A DNA stretch of 64,000 bases from Anastatus disparis (GCA_017163975.1 JAFFSR010000010.1:1054001-1118000), one strand, 5' to 3'; counted from the stretch's first letter, positions 43,613-54,891 are shown. Notes: generated by a model not told the origin, from the sequence alone. A program made the numbers and translations.

Positions 43613-43907
43613 CAGCAGGTCGAGTATATTTGTCTTTTTCTAATCAAAGAATTGGTTTTTTTTACAATAACTAATATAATCAAGAAAACGTTGAAAGACT
43701 TAAAACTTAGAGTTTAGGGTGAAAAATTTTGTTTTTCAAGGTTAGGTTTTCTTGAAAACAAAGTAATAAAATTAATTTTTTCTTACAAAGAAAAATTTTG
43801 CTTTTTTTTTATATGAGATGCCGCGTTCTCTTCATTTTTTGCTAAAATTAGTTTTCGCAAAAAAATTATTTTTTGATTAGAAAAGGACGGAGAAACGTGA
43901 CCTCCTC
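43613..43907. mobile_element. Palindromic TTAA MITE, GAGCAGG family (295 bp)
   Basis: TTAA at 43609-43612 and 43908-43911. Ends CAGCAGGTCGAGTATATTTG and the inverse of GGAGAAACGTGACCTCCTC. It lies inside the Mutator-like element, between its left TIR and the transposase stop codon. Confidence 0.85.
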
Positions 43908-44794
43908 TTAAAACAAGGTGAAATCAGGTTCAATATTGAAACAAATAATGACAATTCCAAGTCAGTAAATGATGTTCATAAAAAAATTGCTATTATTTAG
44001 GCTACATAAAGTTACATATGACTCTACTAATGTTTGCTTTTTATAATTACAGTTCTATAATTATATTGAAGTTTATTCATGAGGTATAATGCAAAAATCG
44101 TGATTTTTTAAGAAGGTTTATCAGATGTAGAGTTAACAAACAGATATTTCCCAAAAAATTAATTTAAGTTTATTAATATAAATAAAATCGTCTGTTAAAA
44201 TTTCAAATTGTTTGGGTATCTTACTAATGAGATATTTATAAAACAAATTTTTGCGATTTTTCACGGAGTCTTATGGAGAGTAGCATTTTTATAGCCTATT
44301 AATTTAAAATGCAGAATAATTAACAAACAGTTTTCTTAGAAATTTTTATAAGTCATAGAAAAATATCTAAGGAATATTATGTAAGTTCGAATAACATGTG
44401 AGGGTACCTGTATGATCCTTAGTTTTTAAACTTTCTTTGCGAAATCATGATTTTCAACGACAATAACCTCCATTATTCGTGATCGCGACAACGTTGCAAT
44501 TTTTGCCGCAGCGCGCGCTTTTTGAAATGTATACGCAGTGATATAATAACCTCGAATAAATAAAAATTATTGGAAATGAAATAAGGTTTTGAGAAAGAAA
44601 TTAAAAGATGAATAAATTATTTATTTATTTAAATATTAGATTAACAGATATATTATTCTAGATATAAATAAGTAAAAATAACATATTTACAAACATCTAA
44701 TTTCTTTAAGAAAATAGATATATCTTTGGGAAATGCCGAAATTTATTTGATTCTTGGCAAAAAATTAGCTGTAAATAAAATATAAATAAGAAAG

Positions 44795-46900
44795 TTAATT
44801 ACTAAATATTTTTTTTTCTAAAAATTCACTAATTTTTTTTATAACTGATCTATATTTGGTAACTTTAATTACACCATTTTGATCTTCACCAAAAAGATTG
44901 ACTAAACCTGGCATTTTATTTTCTTTAAACGTATCTAATATTAATTGATAAGAAATATTTGCTGCGACAATTTTTTTTCGAGTTACAAGTGAAGTGCAAG
45001 GCTTTAATGCCTCCAAATTCTTTAAACCGTTTGGTAAATCATTCATATAATTTGTATGAGCAACTGCTTGTACCCATGTCATTGCATTATCAATTATTTT
45101 TTGAGGTGGAATTCCCAATTTTACAATAACTTCTTCTAACATTATCACATCATTTATTGCGTTATGTGCATTGGCAGTAGATATATTATGGATTCTTGCT
45201 AAATTTTCTAATTTATTTTCACCTTTTTTAGTGAATCCTGTATATTTTTTTATCAGAGGCAATGTATCGGCAAAACCATATACCAGAGCTTGAAAATGAT
45301 TTAAAAGGAACGTCTTTTTAATTGCTGCTAATATTCTTGGTCTATCAAAACTGCAATTATGTGCAACTAAAATGCATTTTTTATTTAATTCACTTAAAAA
45401 TTTGTAAAAACGCTGTAAAGCTTCTGATAAAGTACATGAGTCAACAATATTCCCATTACATTCTAATTTTCCATTGACTACACGTAAGCCGGTGACCTCA
45501 CTTGATTTTTCATTAATACTTTGCGTCGGAGTAATATAAATAGAAAAGGATGAATCTTTATGCTTGGCAGCAATCTGTAAGATGTCTGCATTTTTTGCAA
45601 AACCTCCTGTTTCTAAATCAAAATATACTATTATATTAGACGTCAAAGCGTTATCCTTTATTTTTAAAATCGGAGGGAGATCAGCATTCAAAAGTCCTAT
45701 GTCTGATTGATAGGTTTCAGAACCTTCGAGGCATTCCTTTTTATGGCGAAGTTCTGACTTCTTTTTTTTAAGCAGCAATCGTTTTCTTTTAAAATCTTTA
45801 GTCAATGCCCTTCTATATCTTTTCTTTGCTTGTAAGTCCAGTGTTTGATAGTACCTTTTAGTATGGTGGGTCGTGGATAAAGACATCTTATTGGACAATT
45901 TACTTGCGAATTTCTGTCCCATATTTTTTCTATTTATCGCAAATGCGAGCCGAAAATCATACGATGCTGAACCTCCATAAAAGCGTGATTTCGGTGCTTT
46001 ACTTGCAATAACAGTATTCAGACTTTCGTTCGCGTTGCTTGACACTCCCGCTGCAAATCTGTTAGCTTTACTAGCTAGTACATCAAATAAACACTTCAGT
46101 GCGTCAAATAATTTAGGACTTTCAAATCCATTTCCTATTGTCGAATGTTTATACGTTTGGGGATTCGTTTTATACCCACACCAACTACCACAATTGTTGT
46201 GATTATTTGAGGCATGATATGGGATGTTTTTAATTGCCGCTGCCATTCCTGTTATGTCTCCAGCATTTTGAGCCACACAGTAGTTGAAGCATCGTTTTAA
46301 ATATTTAATTGAATTGGCATTTAGTTCTTTGTGCTGTTTTTGTATTTTGTATAACTCATTTGTTACACCTTTGCTGGTATGATTCTTGTCTGAGTGTTTG
46401 ATTACTTCATGATTAGTACTAGCGCGAACAGCTAATATAGAAGTACTGTCATTGTCCCCAATCATTATACCTAACTCGACGTTGCATGATTTAAAAATTT
46501 CATTTCGACTAGCTAGATCAGAAGCAGCTGCGGGCTCCATTGCCTTAGCTGAACCTGCAAAATTTAGCCTGCAATCGTGGTCATCAGCATTATGCCCAAA
46601 ATCACACATACGACATTTGCGATTTTTTGAGGTGTATGCAATTACTTTTTTGGAAAAATATCCAATTAGGGCAGCTGAACCAGATAGGCTGTCATATTCA
46701 CGACCAGTTCCTCTCGTTGTCCATCCCATATCATATGTAGCAGCAATTCTAACAGTAGTCTCAGGTGAGATTTCACTCATATTAGCATGGTCAACACCAT
46801 GTACAGTTGGAAATATAAAATTATTCTTCAAATGATCAGGCCTATAAGAAAAGTAAATAGGCTGTGATAAGGAAATAATTGGTGACATTTCAAATTGCAT
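44795..46900 (-). CDS. Mutator-like transposase fused to a DEDDh exonuclease, main exon
   Basis: A 701-codon open frame preceded by a strong acceptor (TTTTTTTTAG, 46906-46913 area). Residues 50-340: Mutator-like transposase region with IAATYDMGWTTRG (candidate Asp 57), CRMC and DDHDC zinc cluster, GIMIGDNDSTSI (candidate second Asp), ANESLNTVIASKAPK (candidate Glu). Residues 360-400 are very Lys/Arg-rich (nuclear or DNA-binding linker). Residues 420-600: a DnaQ-type 3'-5' exonuclease with all motifs, YFDLETGG (425, D-x-E), HNCSFD (513-518), HNAINDV (about 577-583, H...D). Residues 600-701 have no known match. DEDDh exonucleases trim 3' DNA or RNA ends; in a transposon they might act in excision repair or transposition. 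No stop interrupts the frame, so this is the best candidate for a functional protein in the window. Confidence 0.85.
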   Translation of the reverse strand: MQFEMSPIISLSQPIYFSYRPDHLKNNFIFPTVHGVDHANMSEISPETTVRIAATYDMGWTTRGTGREYDSLSGSAALIGYFSKKVIAYTSKNRKCRMCDFGHNADDHDCRLNFAGSAKAMEPAAASDLASRNEIFKSCNVELGIMIGDNDSTSILAVRASTNHEVIKHSDKNHTSKGVTNELYKIQKQHKELNANSIKYLKRCFNYCVAQNAGDITGMAAAIKNIPYHASNNHNNCGSWCGYKTNPQTYKHSTIGNGFESPKLFDALKCLFDVLASKANRFAAGVSSNANESLNTVIASKAPKSRFYGGSASYDFRLAFAINRKNMGQKFASKLSNKMSLSTTHHTKRYYQTLDLQAKKRYRRALTKDFKRKRLLLKKKKSELRHKKECLEGSETYQSDIGLLNADLPPILKIKDNALTSNIIVYFDLETGGFAKNADILQIAAKHKDSSFSIYITPTQSINEKSSEVTGLRVVNGKLECNGNIVDSCTLSEALQRFYKFLSELNKKCILVAHNCSFDRPRILAAIKKTFLLNHFQALVYGFADTLPLIKKYTGFTKKGENKLENLARIHNISTANAHNAINDVIMLEEVIVKLGIPPQKIIDNAMTWVQAVAHTNYMNDLPNGLKNLEALKPCTSLVTRKKIVAANISYQLILDTFKENKMPGLVNLFGEDQNGVIKVTKYRSVIKKISEFLEKKIFSN

Positions 46901-47340
46901 GTTTACTAAAAAAAATTTATTTATTGTATAATATAATTGATATATTCAACTGCACATATTTACATACTTGTACAGTATATAATACATATGGTATTCGTAC
47001 AGTAAAATTAGATTGAGTAAAAAAAATCAACGTTGCGTACATGATCACTGTATTTCTCTTATAAATAACTTGAAATTAGTAAAAAATTTATTTAATTAAA
47101 AGAAATAAAAATCTATGAAATTTTGATCAAATAAAAATATAAATAAAAATTAATAAATTAATTAGTGTATAAAAAATTTCTTTAAAAAAAATTAACTTTT
47201 TTAAATTAGATATCTAAAATAGATCTTAATTTTACAAATTAACTTTGACATTAAAACAAATATATCTTATGACGAATATACATGATTGTAGGTTGAAGCC
47301 AAATGACTTATTCTATACATAATATGCGCGTTACACTTAC

Positions 47341-47548
47341 AAAAGCTTTTGCATTTCTTTTACATTCTTAATAGTTAATTCTCGTTCCAGAAGTGTTGCT
47401 TCCATACAGCTGTGACGAGCGATTTCTTCTGCTGCGTTACCCACTTCTTTTTCATGTAATTTATATGTATTTGGTTGTAATATTGGTACATTTACCGAAG
47501 CTAAAATTTTATTCAAATGACTGCATCCCATGCCAGCATTTATAGTTC
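47341..47548 (-). CDS. Mutator-like transposase, exon 2
   Basis: Acceptor TTTCATTTCAG ends at 47549; the exon starts at 47548 with the rest of a Gly codon. It reads TINAGMGCSHLNKILASVN, then EVGNAAEEIARHSCMEA, then ERELTIKNVKEMQKLL and ends at a strong donor TTTT|GTAAGT (47340). The intron upstream is 71 bp. The phase with exon 3 does not fit: the exon leaves two bases where exon 3 needs one. One T fewer in the TTTT run at the exon end would give a continuous K-L-L-N-M-Q-F-E-M. This is a one-base frameshift in a homopolymer, real or an assembly error. Confidence 0.7.
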
Positions 47549-47619
47549 CTGAAATGAATATATTAATCATTAATTACATTAATATCAATAATTACTCATT
47601 CAAAATAATAAAAAATTAC

Positions 47620-48055
47620 CCATTGCTACTGAGGTATTCACATCAAAGTGTTTTATTTTCTTTCCCTGTTTAGAAGTGTTTGAAAAATGCATTTCATCGG
47701 TAGCAACTCGTCTAGTATTCTGACAATTTTCGCATTTTACACTAAACACAGAAGCCAATACGAAACGTTCTTCATCTACTATATTTTGTAGGGAGAGCGT
47801 ATTTTTACATTTAAGACAAGTTAATTGTTTTCCCAGTGTCTGGATATCCACAATTCTTCTTCCTAATTCGTGTTTATTATCAGAAACATAACCATTGTCT
47901 TTAAGGTTAGATTCCTCTGAATTTTGAATTTTGCTACAGCCGTAAACGGTTCTCAAATTTTTTCCTACACTTGCTTGCTTCGTTCTCAAATTATATATTT
48001 TCTCCGATACACGTTTTCCTTTCCAAAAAAACTTTTTCTGTGCATTCTCACACAT
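47620..48055 (-). CDS. Mutator-like transposase, exon 1
   Basis: The ATG at 48055 begins 145 codons that end in DVNTSVAMG at a donor G|GTAATT (intron starts 47619). Features: Lys-rich start (KKFFWKGKRVSEK), then HELGRRIVDIQTLGKQLTCL, a zinc pair CLKC and CENC about 33 residues apart, then RRVATDEMHFSNTS. 'LGRRIVD...' followed by a CxxC pair is the usual N-terminal start of the insect 'Mutator-like transposase domain' proteins. Splicing to exon 2 restores MG-TINAGMGCSHLN in frame. It lies 315 bp inside the right TIR, so the promoter is probably in the TIR or just after it. Confidence 0.75.
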
Positions 48056-48576
48056 TTTTCAGCTGATTAAAACAAGAAAAACATGTATACGAAACTGCGA
48101 AATACTAAACAGCTGTAGAGACCGCGATACGAAGCGCGCACATTCATGTGTCAATATTAGTATAGGTAAGCGCGATGTTGCCAAATCTAAGAAAGTATCA
48201 ATTGAGAGTGTAGCGCGACTCTCGTATGACTAAGTTTTTCCCGACGTACCTGATCAACTACCTTAATAAAAATTATTTAATTATAAGAAAATTTTAAAAG
48301 CGCTGTTCATTACAGATTTACAACAAATTCAGTTTTTCAGTTTGAAATAGATAGTTTTTAGCCAAAAATAATTATGTATTTTATAATACACTAGAATAGT
48401 AAGCATTTAAAGATTGTTTGAAAAAGTGATATATAAAGTTTAAACTTTTAAAGATATACCAATATATCTTTGAAATTTATTTAAAATAATTTTCGTTCAT
48501 ATATTATTTCATTCCATTTTATGAAATCTTAATAAAATAATACTCTTAGTTATAACATTAAATCCATAGAACTTGT

Positions 48577-48637
<61 letters not shown>
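48577..48637. repeat. (TA)n microsatellite
   Basis: About 30 TA units between the Mutator-like element and the Gypsy element. Confidence 0.95.
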
Positions 48638-48642
<5 letters not shown>

Positions 48643-48878
48643 TCACATGAATTTACACGGCTGAATAATAAAAATCAATAAGTCTGGGAATATGTTCCAT
48701 TCGGTTTCCAAAATAAAAATAAAAAATTTTGAGGTTAAAAATTAAAAGTAATGGAATATTTTTATTTTTTCAAATTTTTTTGTTAAATTAATGTTTTAAT
48801 ATACTTTTTATTAAAAAGTATCTAACTATTGTAAAAACTTAATAGAACTATTTTTGTTGAAAATAACTTGTACAATAT

Positions 48879-49212
48879 TGTTACGTGGGATTTAATCGAT
48901 ACGCACTCCTATACGGAGTGTGAGGATGCAAATAAATTAACGAGAGAATTAATATAAAGTTGACTGATATTTATTATAGCAAAATACAGTAAGAGAGAGA
49001 CTAGTTACTACTGTGTTCTAGCGCGTCCGGCGATGGTCTCACGCTCGTCGTCGTCTAAAACGACGATGTAAGTTGCCCACGACGAAGTGCCGAATCAGCA
49101 CTTCGCGCACCGTGCGACTCTTTGTCCGGAAACTCGGAGTCGCATTTCTCTCAATTTCTACATTATTTTATGCTTTATACTTTAATATATGTACAATATA
49201 ATGTATGTAGCA
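48879..49212 (-). repeat. 3' LTR of the Gypsy element
   Basis: On the plus strand TGTTACGTGGGATTTAATCG ... ATGTATGTAGCA, 334 bp. Nearly identical to 57524-57857. It contains CTCGTCGTCGT and ACGACGA words forming a GC-rich hairpin region, and TTTATGCTTTATACTTTAAT near the inner end. Confidence 0.95.
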
Positions 49213-49258
49213 CGTTCGAGGCCGCGAGGCTTCGGCCCCCGAAGCCAAGAACGTACAC
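49213..49258. other. GC-rich hairpin next to the 3' LTR
   Basis: CGTTC ... GAACG encloses GGCTTCGGCCCCCGAAGCC. It sits where a polypurine tract would be expected; the minus strand offers only a short purine run here (GGGGGCC), so the plus-strand primer is not evident. Confidence 0.6.
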
Positions 49259-51404
49259 ATGAATACAATAAAAAAAATTAAAATTAAGTCCCTAAAGTGT
49301 AACTGAGAAAAAAAATTTTGTGTACCTATACAGGCCGATGCCTGTCCTGGCTTACAATTTCGCTTTTTATCTATTCCATGTTTGTATGTTGTTATGTATA
49401 TGTTGTTTGTGTTCTAATTGATTCTACTGTTTATTTTTAAATACTTTTTCATTTTAATACTTTTTCATTTTAAATACTTAAATACTTTTCCATTTTGAGG
49501 CGACTTCGGATTTTAGGTTAGGTTTTATTTTTGAGTTTACAAATTACTCTTTCAATATGTAAAATTTTTCAGATTTTTTAATTTTCCACCATTCTACGGA
49601 TTATAATAAATGGTGGAAAATTAAAAAATTCAAAAAATTTTAGAAACTGAAAGAGTAATTTGTAAACTACAAAATGAAATCGAACCGAACTTCCGTAGTC
49701 GCCTTAACTACGAATTTATGGTCTCTCTCTTTTTTTTCCAAAAAGTTATATGACATTTATAATAAAATATTTTACAAAATTGTACAAAAATTAAAATGAA
49801 TTTAAAATTATTAAATAATATAGCTTTAAATACAAAATTCATTATCTTTTTTTTCTCTAATGTTAAAAGATGTTTCTTTTGAAGATACACGTGCGCATCA
49901 TGTTGCACTCTTGATAAGATAAGAAGTCTTCCACATCATGAAATGCATTCTTCCTTGGATGATATTTAACTTCATTCTAAAGTGATTTAAAGAATCTTCT
50001 ACTTGTTTTTGTGTGGGTTTGAAGCGGGATTCGAACGTGGATTCGAACTCCTTTTTTTTGTTGAATTTTTATGATAAAATTTGTACATGATTTTTCAGTA
50101 ATTGTATGATTTATCTGAAACAAAAACTAACTTATTAGTAGAAAAGGATCCCCCTCTATTTCTAACTGTTTAACCGTCATTTACCTATTTATTTTTTTGA
50201 TTTCCTCCTTCCTTATAAAATACTTCTTTTTTTATTAAATTGATCACTGATTAATATTCTATTATGTATCCTCAAAGCTGCGTCTTACAAAAAAATTTAT
50301 TTATTAACTCTATATGTTCTTTTTTTGACGCTTTTGTTTATGTTTTTTTTTATTGTTAACATTATCGTTTAAGAAGCGCTGCGCCAACTAGAATATGGCC
50401 ACGGTTTCGACTACGATTGGCTTGATAATCGCCTTTTTTCCTAAAATTTTATTTTGCTTCCAGTATTTACTATGTGTTCTTATTTTAATTTTATAGCAAT
50501 GTTATTCAACTCAAAAAACTCATTGGGTTTTCATTTTACTTCTTTTTTGAACAAATTTATAAAGGATACTTGCGTTTGATTCCCATGGGTTTTTGGGATA
50601 TGTTCGGTTGTTAAGGTGGTATATTTTTTTCAGATCTTAGTCCTTTAGCTGAGTTCTTAATAATTTATAATTATTATTAGTATTCAACTTCTTTTATCAC
50701 GAAGTTGATAACACATGCACATAATAGTTCACTGTATTTAACAGTCTTTTTTGCTCTTATTTCCATTTTTTTTGCATGTTTTATTGATTAAACTATGCAT
50801 GTCATGTTGCTTTATTTACAACATAAAGAAGATTATCTTCTCGTTATAATTTTTATGTACATTTTATTTATTCTTTTTCATTGAACTCATGCATGTTATT
50901 ACCTTTTTTTATTCATTGGATTTTTATTTTCCGTAAGGAGTAAGGGCTAAAAGGATACTCATAGGGAATCTTAGGCGAGATCCTGCATTTCTTTTATAGT
51001 TGTTATTATTATTTGAGTTGCCTAACTTTTGCTAATTTTACAATTTGTATTTTTATTTATTAGTAAAAAATGTTTCTTTTCTCTTGCGGCCAATTCTTTT
51101 GACGCTTTGCTGTACAACTGAATCTTATCTACTAATTATTTTTCTTATTTATTTTTTGCTTTTATCAAAAAAATATTTGATTCTTTTTTTCACTTATACA
51201 ATATTTTGTTGAAATGTCGCGCCTTCAAGGATATCTTATTATTCTCATTTCTTAATTTCAACCATTATTATTAATTTTTATTTTTTTAAATATTTTCTAT
51301 TTTTCTTCTCTAAAATAAGCAGTGATCATATTTCTTTTTTTTCTTTTTCCTCATCCGAAGGCCGCGGAAAAAGAAAAGTTTTTGCTGCATTCCATATTGA
51401 AAAT
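49259..51404. other. Gypsy 3' non-coding region
   Basis: About 2.1 kb between the integrase stop and the 3' LTR, T-rich on the plus strand with no env-like frame or transmembrane pattern that I can support. Contains a 208-bp palindromic MITE (49499-49706). Confidence 0.55.
49499..49706. mobile_element. Palindromic MITE, AGGCGACT termini (208 bp)
   Basis: AGGCGACTTCGGATTTTAGG at the left and the inverse of GAACTTCCGTAGTCGCCT at the right. Arms of about 90 bp meet at ATTCTACGGATTATAATAAAT; ATTTTCCACCATT and AATGGTGGAAAAT face each other at the centre. Lies in the non-coding 3' part of the Gypsy element. Target duplication unclear. Confidence 0.83.
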
Positions 51405-52859
51405 TTAATTACTTGCTTTGTCTGTGAAAGGAGGAGGTGCTTTTACTGTAGTTGCGCGCTTTATTTTGTCTACGTGAACCGTTTTTATCTTACTCGCGTT
51501 TTTTATTGTTACGTTATGTTTTGCGTTATTTACCTCTATGATTTCGTACGGTCCTTGATATTGCGCGCCGTATTTACCCTTCTGCGGTTGTTTTAGTAAG
51601 TAAACGCTCTCACCCTCTCGGAAATGTTTAGTATTTAATTTCTTATCGTAGTAATATTTTGACCTGTACTTGGCCTGTACTAGGTTCATTGCTGCCAACG
51701 TTTGTAATTAAGAAAGGTTTTCTATCGTTTCCTTTAAATATTCATCATATGTTTGTAATTTTTCTTTCGGTGGAAACCTTGATGGTATACGCGCTTTGTA
51801 TCCGTACACTAGTTCGTAAGGGCTGTATCCTGTTACTTCGTGTTTTGTACTGTTATATGCTAACTGGCATAAGTCTAGCCATTCAGCCCAATCTGACCGT
51901 TCTTTCATATATGCTTTTAGATATTCTGTTATCGTATGATGCATGCGTTCGATTCCTCCTTGACTTTGAAGATGATACGCAGTTGTGCAATATTTTTCTA
52001 TTTTAAATATCTCTGCAAATTTTTCAAGTAGATTATTTACGAAATGCCTGCCTTAATCTGTAACAATATTAGATGGTGGCCCAAAATATGCCGATACTTT
52101 CCGTGTAAGGGCGTGTGCTACTTCCTCTGCGTCTGCATGCACCGTTGGTATTAAGATACAATATTTAGTTAGCCAGTCTTGCACTGTCAGCACATATCTA
52201 TATCCTTCTTTTGTTTGCTTTAATGGCCCGTAAAAATACATAGGTAATTTTTAAAAGGCTTCTGCAGGTGTGTCTGTAATCAACATAGGCAGCCGTGTTT
52301 TAACACGTACTAGTTTTTTTGTTTGACAATTTTCGCAGCTTAGGACGAATTGTCGCACGTCTGGTCTCATGTTTCTCCAATAATAATCTGCTGCTATTTT
52401 GCTATACGTCTTATTTATTCCTCTGTGCCCACCTATAGCTGCTTCATGATATTCTTTGAGTAGTCTATATCTATCTTCTACCGGTGGTACTGGAATATTA
52501 TTTTGGTAAAATGCTGCTACTAATGGCATATTTGCGAATATTTCATTAAACATTTCTATGAAGTATGTCCAGTCGCTAGTTGAGAGCATTGCTAAGTCTC
52601 TTGCGACGCTAACGTAAGGAATATCGTACTGTACAATTATTTTCTTTAAATTTTTGATACACTTCTTAATATCTCCTTTTAATGTTTTGTCGTCAATATG
52701 TGTTTTAACAACCGCACAAAACATAAAATTATCTCTGTAATTGGCTACATGTATTTCTCCTACTGCAAATTTTCTATTTATTAACTCTTCAAGATTTATA
52801 TACTGACGTTCAATAAAGGCTTCCACCATTTCCGTGTCTAAGTAGCAATCAGTGGACAT
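51405..52859 (-). pseudogene. Gypsy integrase, decayed
   Basis: Four consecutive pieces. Zinc domain in the first ORF: H138, H145, C175, C178 (EYHEAAIGGH ... CENC). Catalytic core: the first catalytic Asp should precede the GPL of MYFYGPL, but the position holds Tyr (one base change). The second Asp is present in NIVTD but the next codon is TAA at about 52050. The Glu is present in QGGIERMHH. The C-terminal part has an SH3-like end (GESVYLLKQPQKGKYGAQYQ and GPYEIIEV), stop at 51405. Two more stops (after TPAEAF and after ETIENLS) break the frame. Integration activity is impossible from this copy. Confidence 0.9.
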
Positions 52860-53404
52860 TGTGTAAATAATATTCTATTTGTATTTAAATGGATGCTCCC
52901 TTAATATTTTTAATTTATTAAATGGTTGTGGTATTTTGTTATCTAACGGAGCCCAAGGCGGTTTTCCGCGCGGCGGCCTTGCATTCTTTACAAGGCAACG
53001 CTTGAGCGCATCACTTATCTTATGTGACTGACCTTTTTCTCTTTGCACCAGTAAGCTTGTTTGCGGTGTTATAGGAGCGCCTGGCTCATCGTCATTGTTA
53101 TCTCTCTGTGCATTGTCACTCTCGCTTGACGTTGAGCTTTTTTCGTTTCCTCTATTATGTTGATATCACCAAACGCCAGCGTTTCCTGCCCTGAGGGTCA
53201 GGTTTCTTGTTAACTATCCATGCTGGGCTACTATAACTCGACATAGATGGTTCTATAATATCTTTTTCCAGTAACTTCTTTATTTCTTGCTGCATAATAT
53301 TTTTTAAGGCTATCGGATATCTGTATGGTTTCACACGTACTGGCTCTTCATGAGTCAATTTTATTTTATGTGTTGAAATTATTAGTTGCTGGGAGCAACT
53401 CATC
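52860..53404 (-). pseudogene. Gypsy reverse transcriptase N-terminus joined to a deletion
   Basis: Residues 15-82 of the 53403-53155 frame are the RT N-terminus: VRVKPYRYPIALKN, LLEKDIIEPSMSSYSSPAW, then KRWRLVIST, where the family has '..VVDFRKLN'. The core motif A to C (with F/YADD) and all of RNase H are absent. Reading continues instead with a Ser/Asn-rich segment (STSSESDNAQRDNNDDEPG, then HKISDALKRCLVKNARPPRG) and then TAA. About 1.2 kb of the family gene is missing, so the junction at about 53155 is an internal deletion. Confidence 0.85.
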
Positions 53405-54316
53405 GTCTAGACCGAAAACGAAGGGGTTCTCGGATATCAACTCTCTAACATGCATTTTTTCTTCTTCGTTCAAATCTTCCAAGTCTAAAATACTCATTAT
53501 TTTTTCGACTCTTTCTTTTATTTCACATGGAGTTTTATTTGCCATGCATCTGTCTACATATTTTATTTCAGCATCAGCACTTTTTTTCTCTGAATTTTGT
53601 GTCGCGTACTCCGACATTGCGCGTCTAATTTTTTTGCAATCGGAAACTTCATTTCCTTTGTGGTTGCCGTCCTCACCGGCATAAAAATCGTTATCTTTTT
53701 TTATAATTTCGCATGGAAAAATTTCTACCTCGGGAGTCGGAATTCCAATATTCTTATGATTCGTATTTATACATACTGCATACGCTCTATCATTTTTATT
53801 TTCTGTAATAAAATTTCCAAATAATATTCCAGGCCCTAAATTTTGAAGTAGCACCCAGCCTACTTCTACATCATTATTTATAACTTTTACAGCGATAACG
53901 CGTCTCATTCTTGCGGGAATTTCCACTGTTTCCACCCGCTCAAAGGGAATCGATAATTTTATAAAATCAATGCATTTATGTACGGCATTTATATGTCCGT
54001 TGTGCTCACTAATAGTTTTCCAGCCTAGTGGTCCATCTGTTTTTACAGGAAAGCTATTTGGGACAATATGGACCTCACACTGTAGTCCTTGAAGAGTCAT
54101 ATCTGCTCTTCCTAATGTACACATTTCCCCTGGTACGACGCCTGTAATCTCTAAAATATGCTGCCTATCTATACTTGTATTTTCATTTATACATTTGGCC
54201 TTTATCACGGAAATATCTGCTCCTGAATCAACATAAAATCTTGCACTATTTTCTTTTAAATTCCGACTTCCCAGTTTGACAATAGGCGGATTGCGCTCTG
54301 CGCACGCGAGTTTCAT
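53366..54316 (-). pseudogene. Gypsy protease and linker
   Basis: FYVDSGADISVI (catalytic D30 in DSGAD) is the retropepsin signature; GRADMTLQG is in the expected second strand. After the protease a long linker with no domain leads to FGLDDELLPATN, which in the other frame runs on to STHKIKLTHEEPV of the RT. A one-base shift near 53385 separates them. Upstream it is joined to the gag part by an Asn/Arg-rich linker. Confidence 0.88.
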
Positions 54317-54399
54317 GTTTATTGTGCGTCTAATTTTTACATGCTTATCATTGATATTATTTAATATATTCTGATTATTATTAATTAATTCCTGCCCGG

Positions 54400-54890
54400 C
54401 GCCTGAGGATTGCGGCGGACATCCTGCGAGTTTAAAGGCTTGTTCATTTTATTATTTTGATTATTTTCATCTATCTTTGCGTTTGAATCCAGTTCTCTAT
54501 CCAGGTTCCTGTTCCTGTTATACTGATATCTCTCGCGACTATTGTCTCTACTACGACCTCTATTAAAACTTATATCATTTCTGTTATTATTACGTGCATC
54601 ATTATTATAACGCGGCGGCCCTTGAGCATTATAATTATATTCAGTATTACGTGAGTCATAGGTTCTGTTCCTATTGAACCTACTGTTGAATCTATTATAA
54701 CTATTTCTGTGATTATTATCCGTATTTCCATTGTTATAATTATTATTGGGATTATTTCTGCTATAATTATTACTATCAAAATTTATATTGTAATTATTTT
54801 TATTGAAATTACTTCTATTATAATTGCTTCGCGTATCGTTCGTATAATTTTTGTTATCGTTTGACTGTTTCCTTTTATTATTATTAACGT
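54400..54890 (-). pseudogene. Asn/Arg-rich gag-pol linker
   Basis: Minus-strand reading gives a low-complexity N, R, Y-rich chain (NYNRSNFNKNNYNINFD, then NRFNSRFNRNRTYDSRNTE) ending NPQAPGRN. It lies between the zinc knuckles and the protease. Probably a basic, disordered nucleic-acid-binding segment of gag. Confidence 0.6.
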
Positions 54891-54891
54891 T

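Larger units (their letters stand above)
43201..48547 (-). mobile_element. Mutator-like DNA transposon with long TIRs
   Basis: Long inverted repeats flank the transposase: left about 43201-43375 (AAGAGTATTATTTTATTAAG ... TTTAAAAGTTTAAACTTT), right about 48370-48547 in inverse, with roughly 85% match over the best 140 bp. Beyond these the similarity fades (a CTATGGAT word on both sides suggests the true tips lie 50-60 bp further out), so target duplications were not identified. Coding exons are on the minus strand (48055 to 44795). Long TIRs are characteristic of Mutator/MULE superfamily elements, which agrees with the transposase type. A GAGCAGG-family MITE (43613-43907) lies in the left non-coding part. 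Confidence 0.78.

Noticed and set aside
46452..46835. Plus-strand frame of 127 codons
   Set aside because: Shadow of the Mutator-like transposase on the minus strand.
49259..51404. env gene of an errantivirus-like element
   Set aside because: No continuous frame, signal peptide or transmembrane pattern on the minus strand.
53325..53684. Plus-strand frame over protease/RT
   Set aside because: Shadow of the minus-strand Gypsy protease gene; membrane-like content is a by-product of reading the complement.
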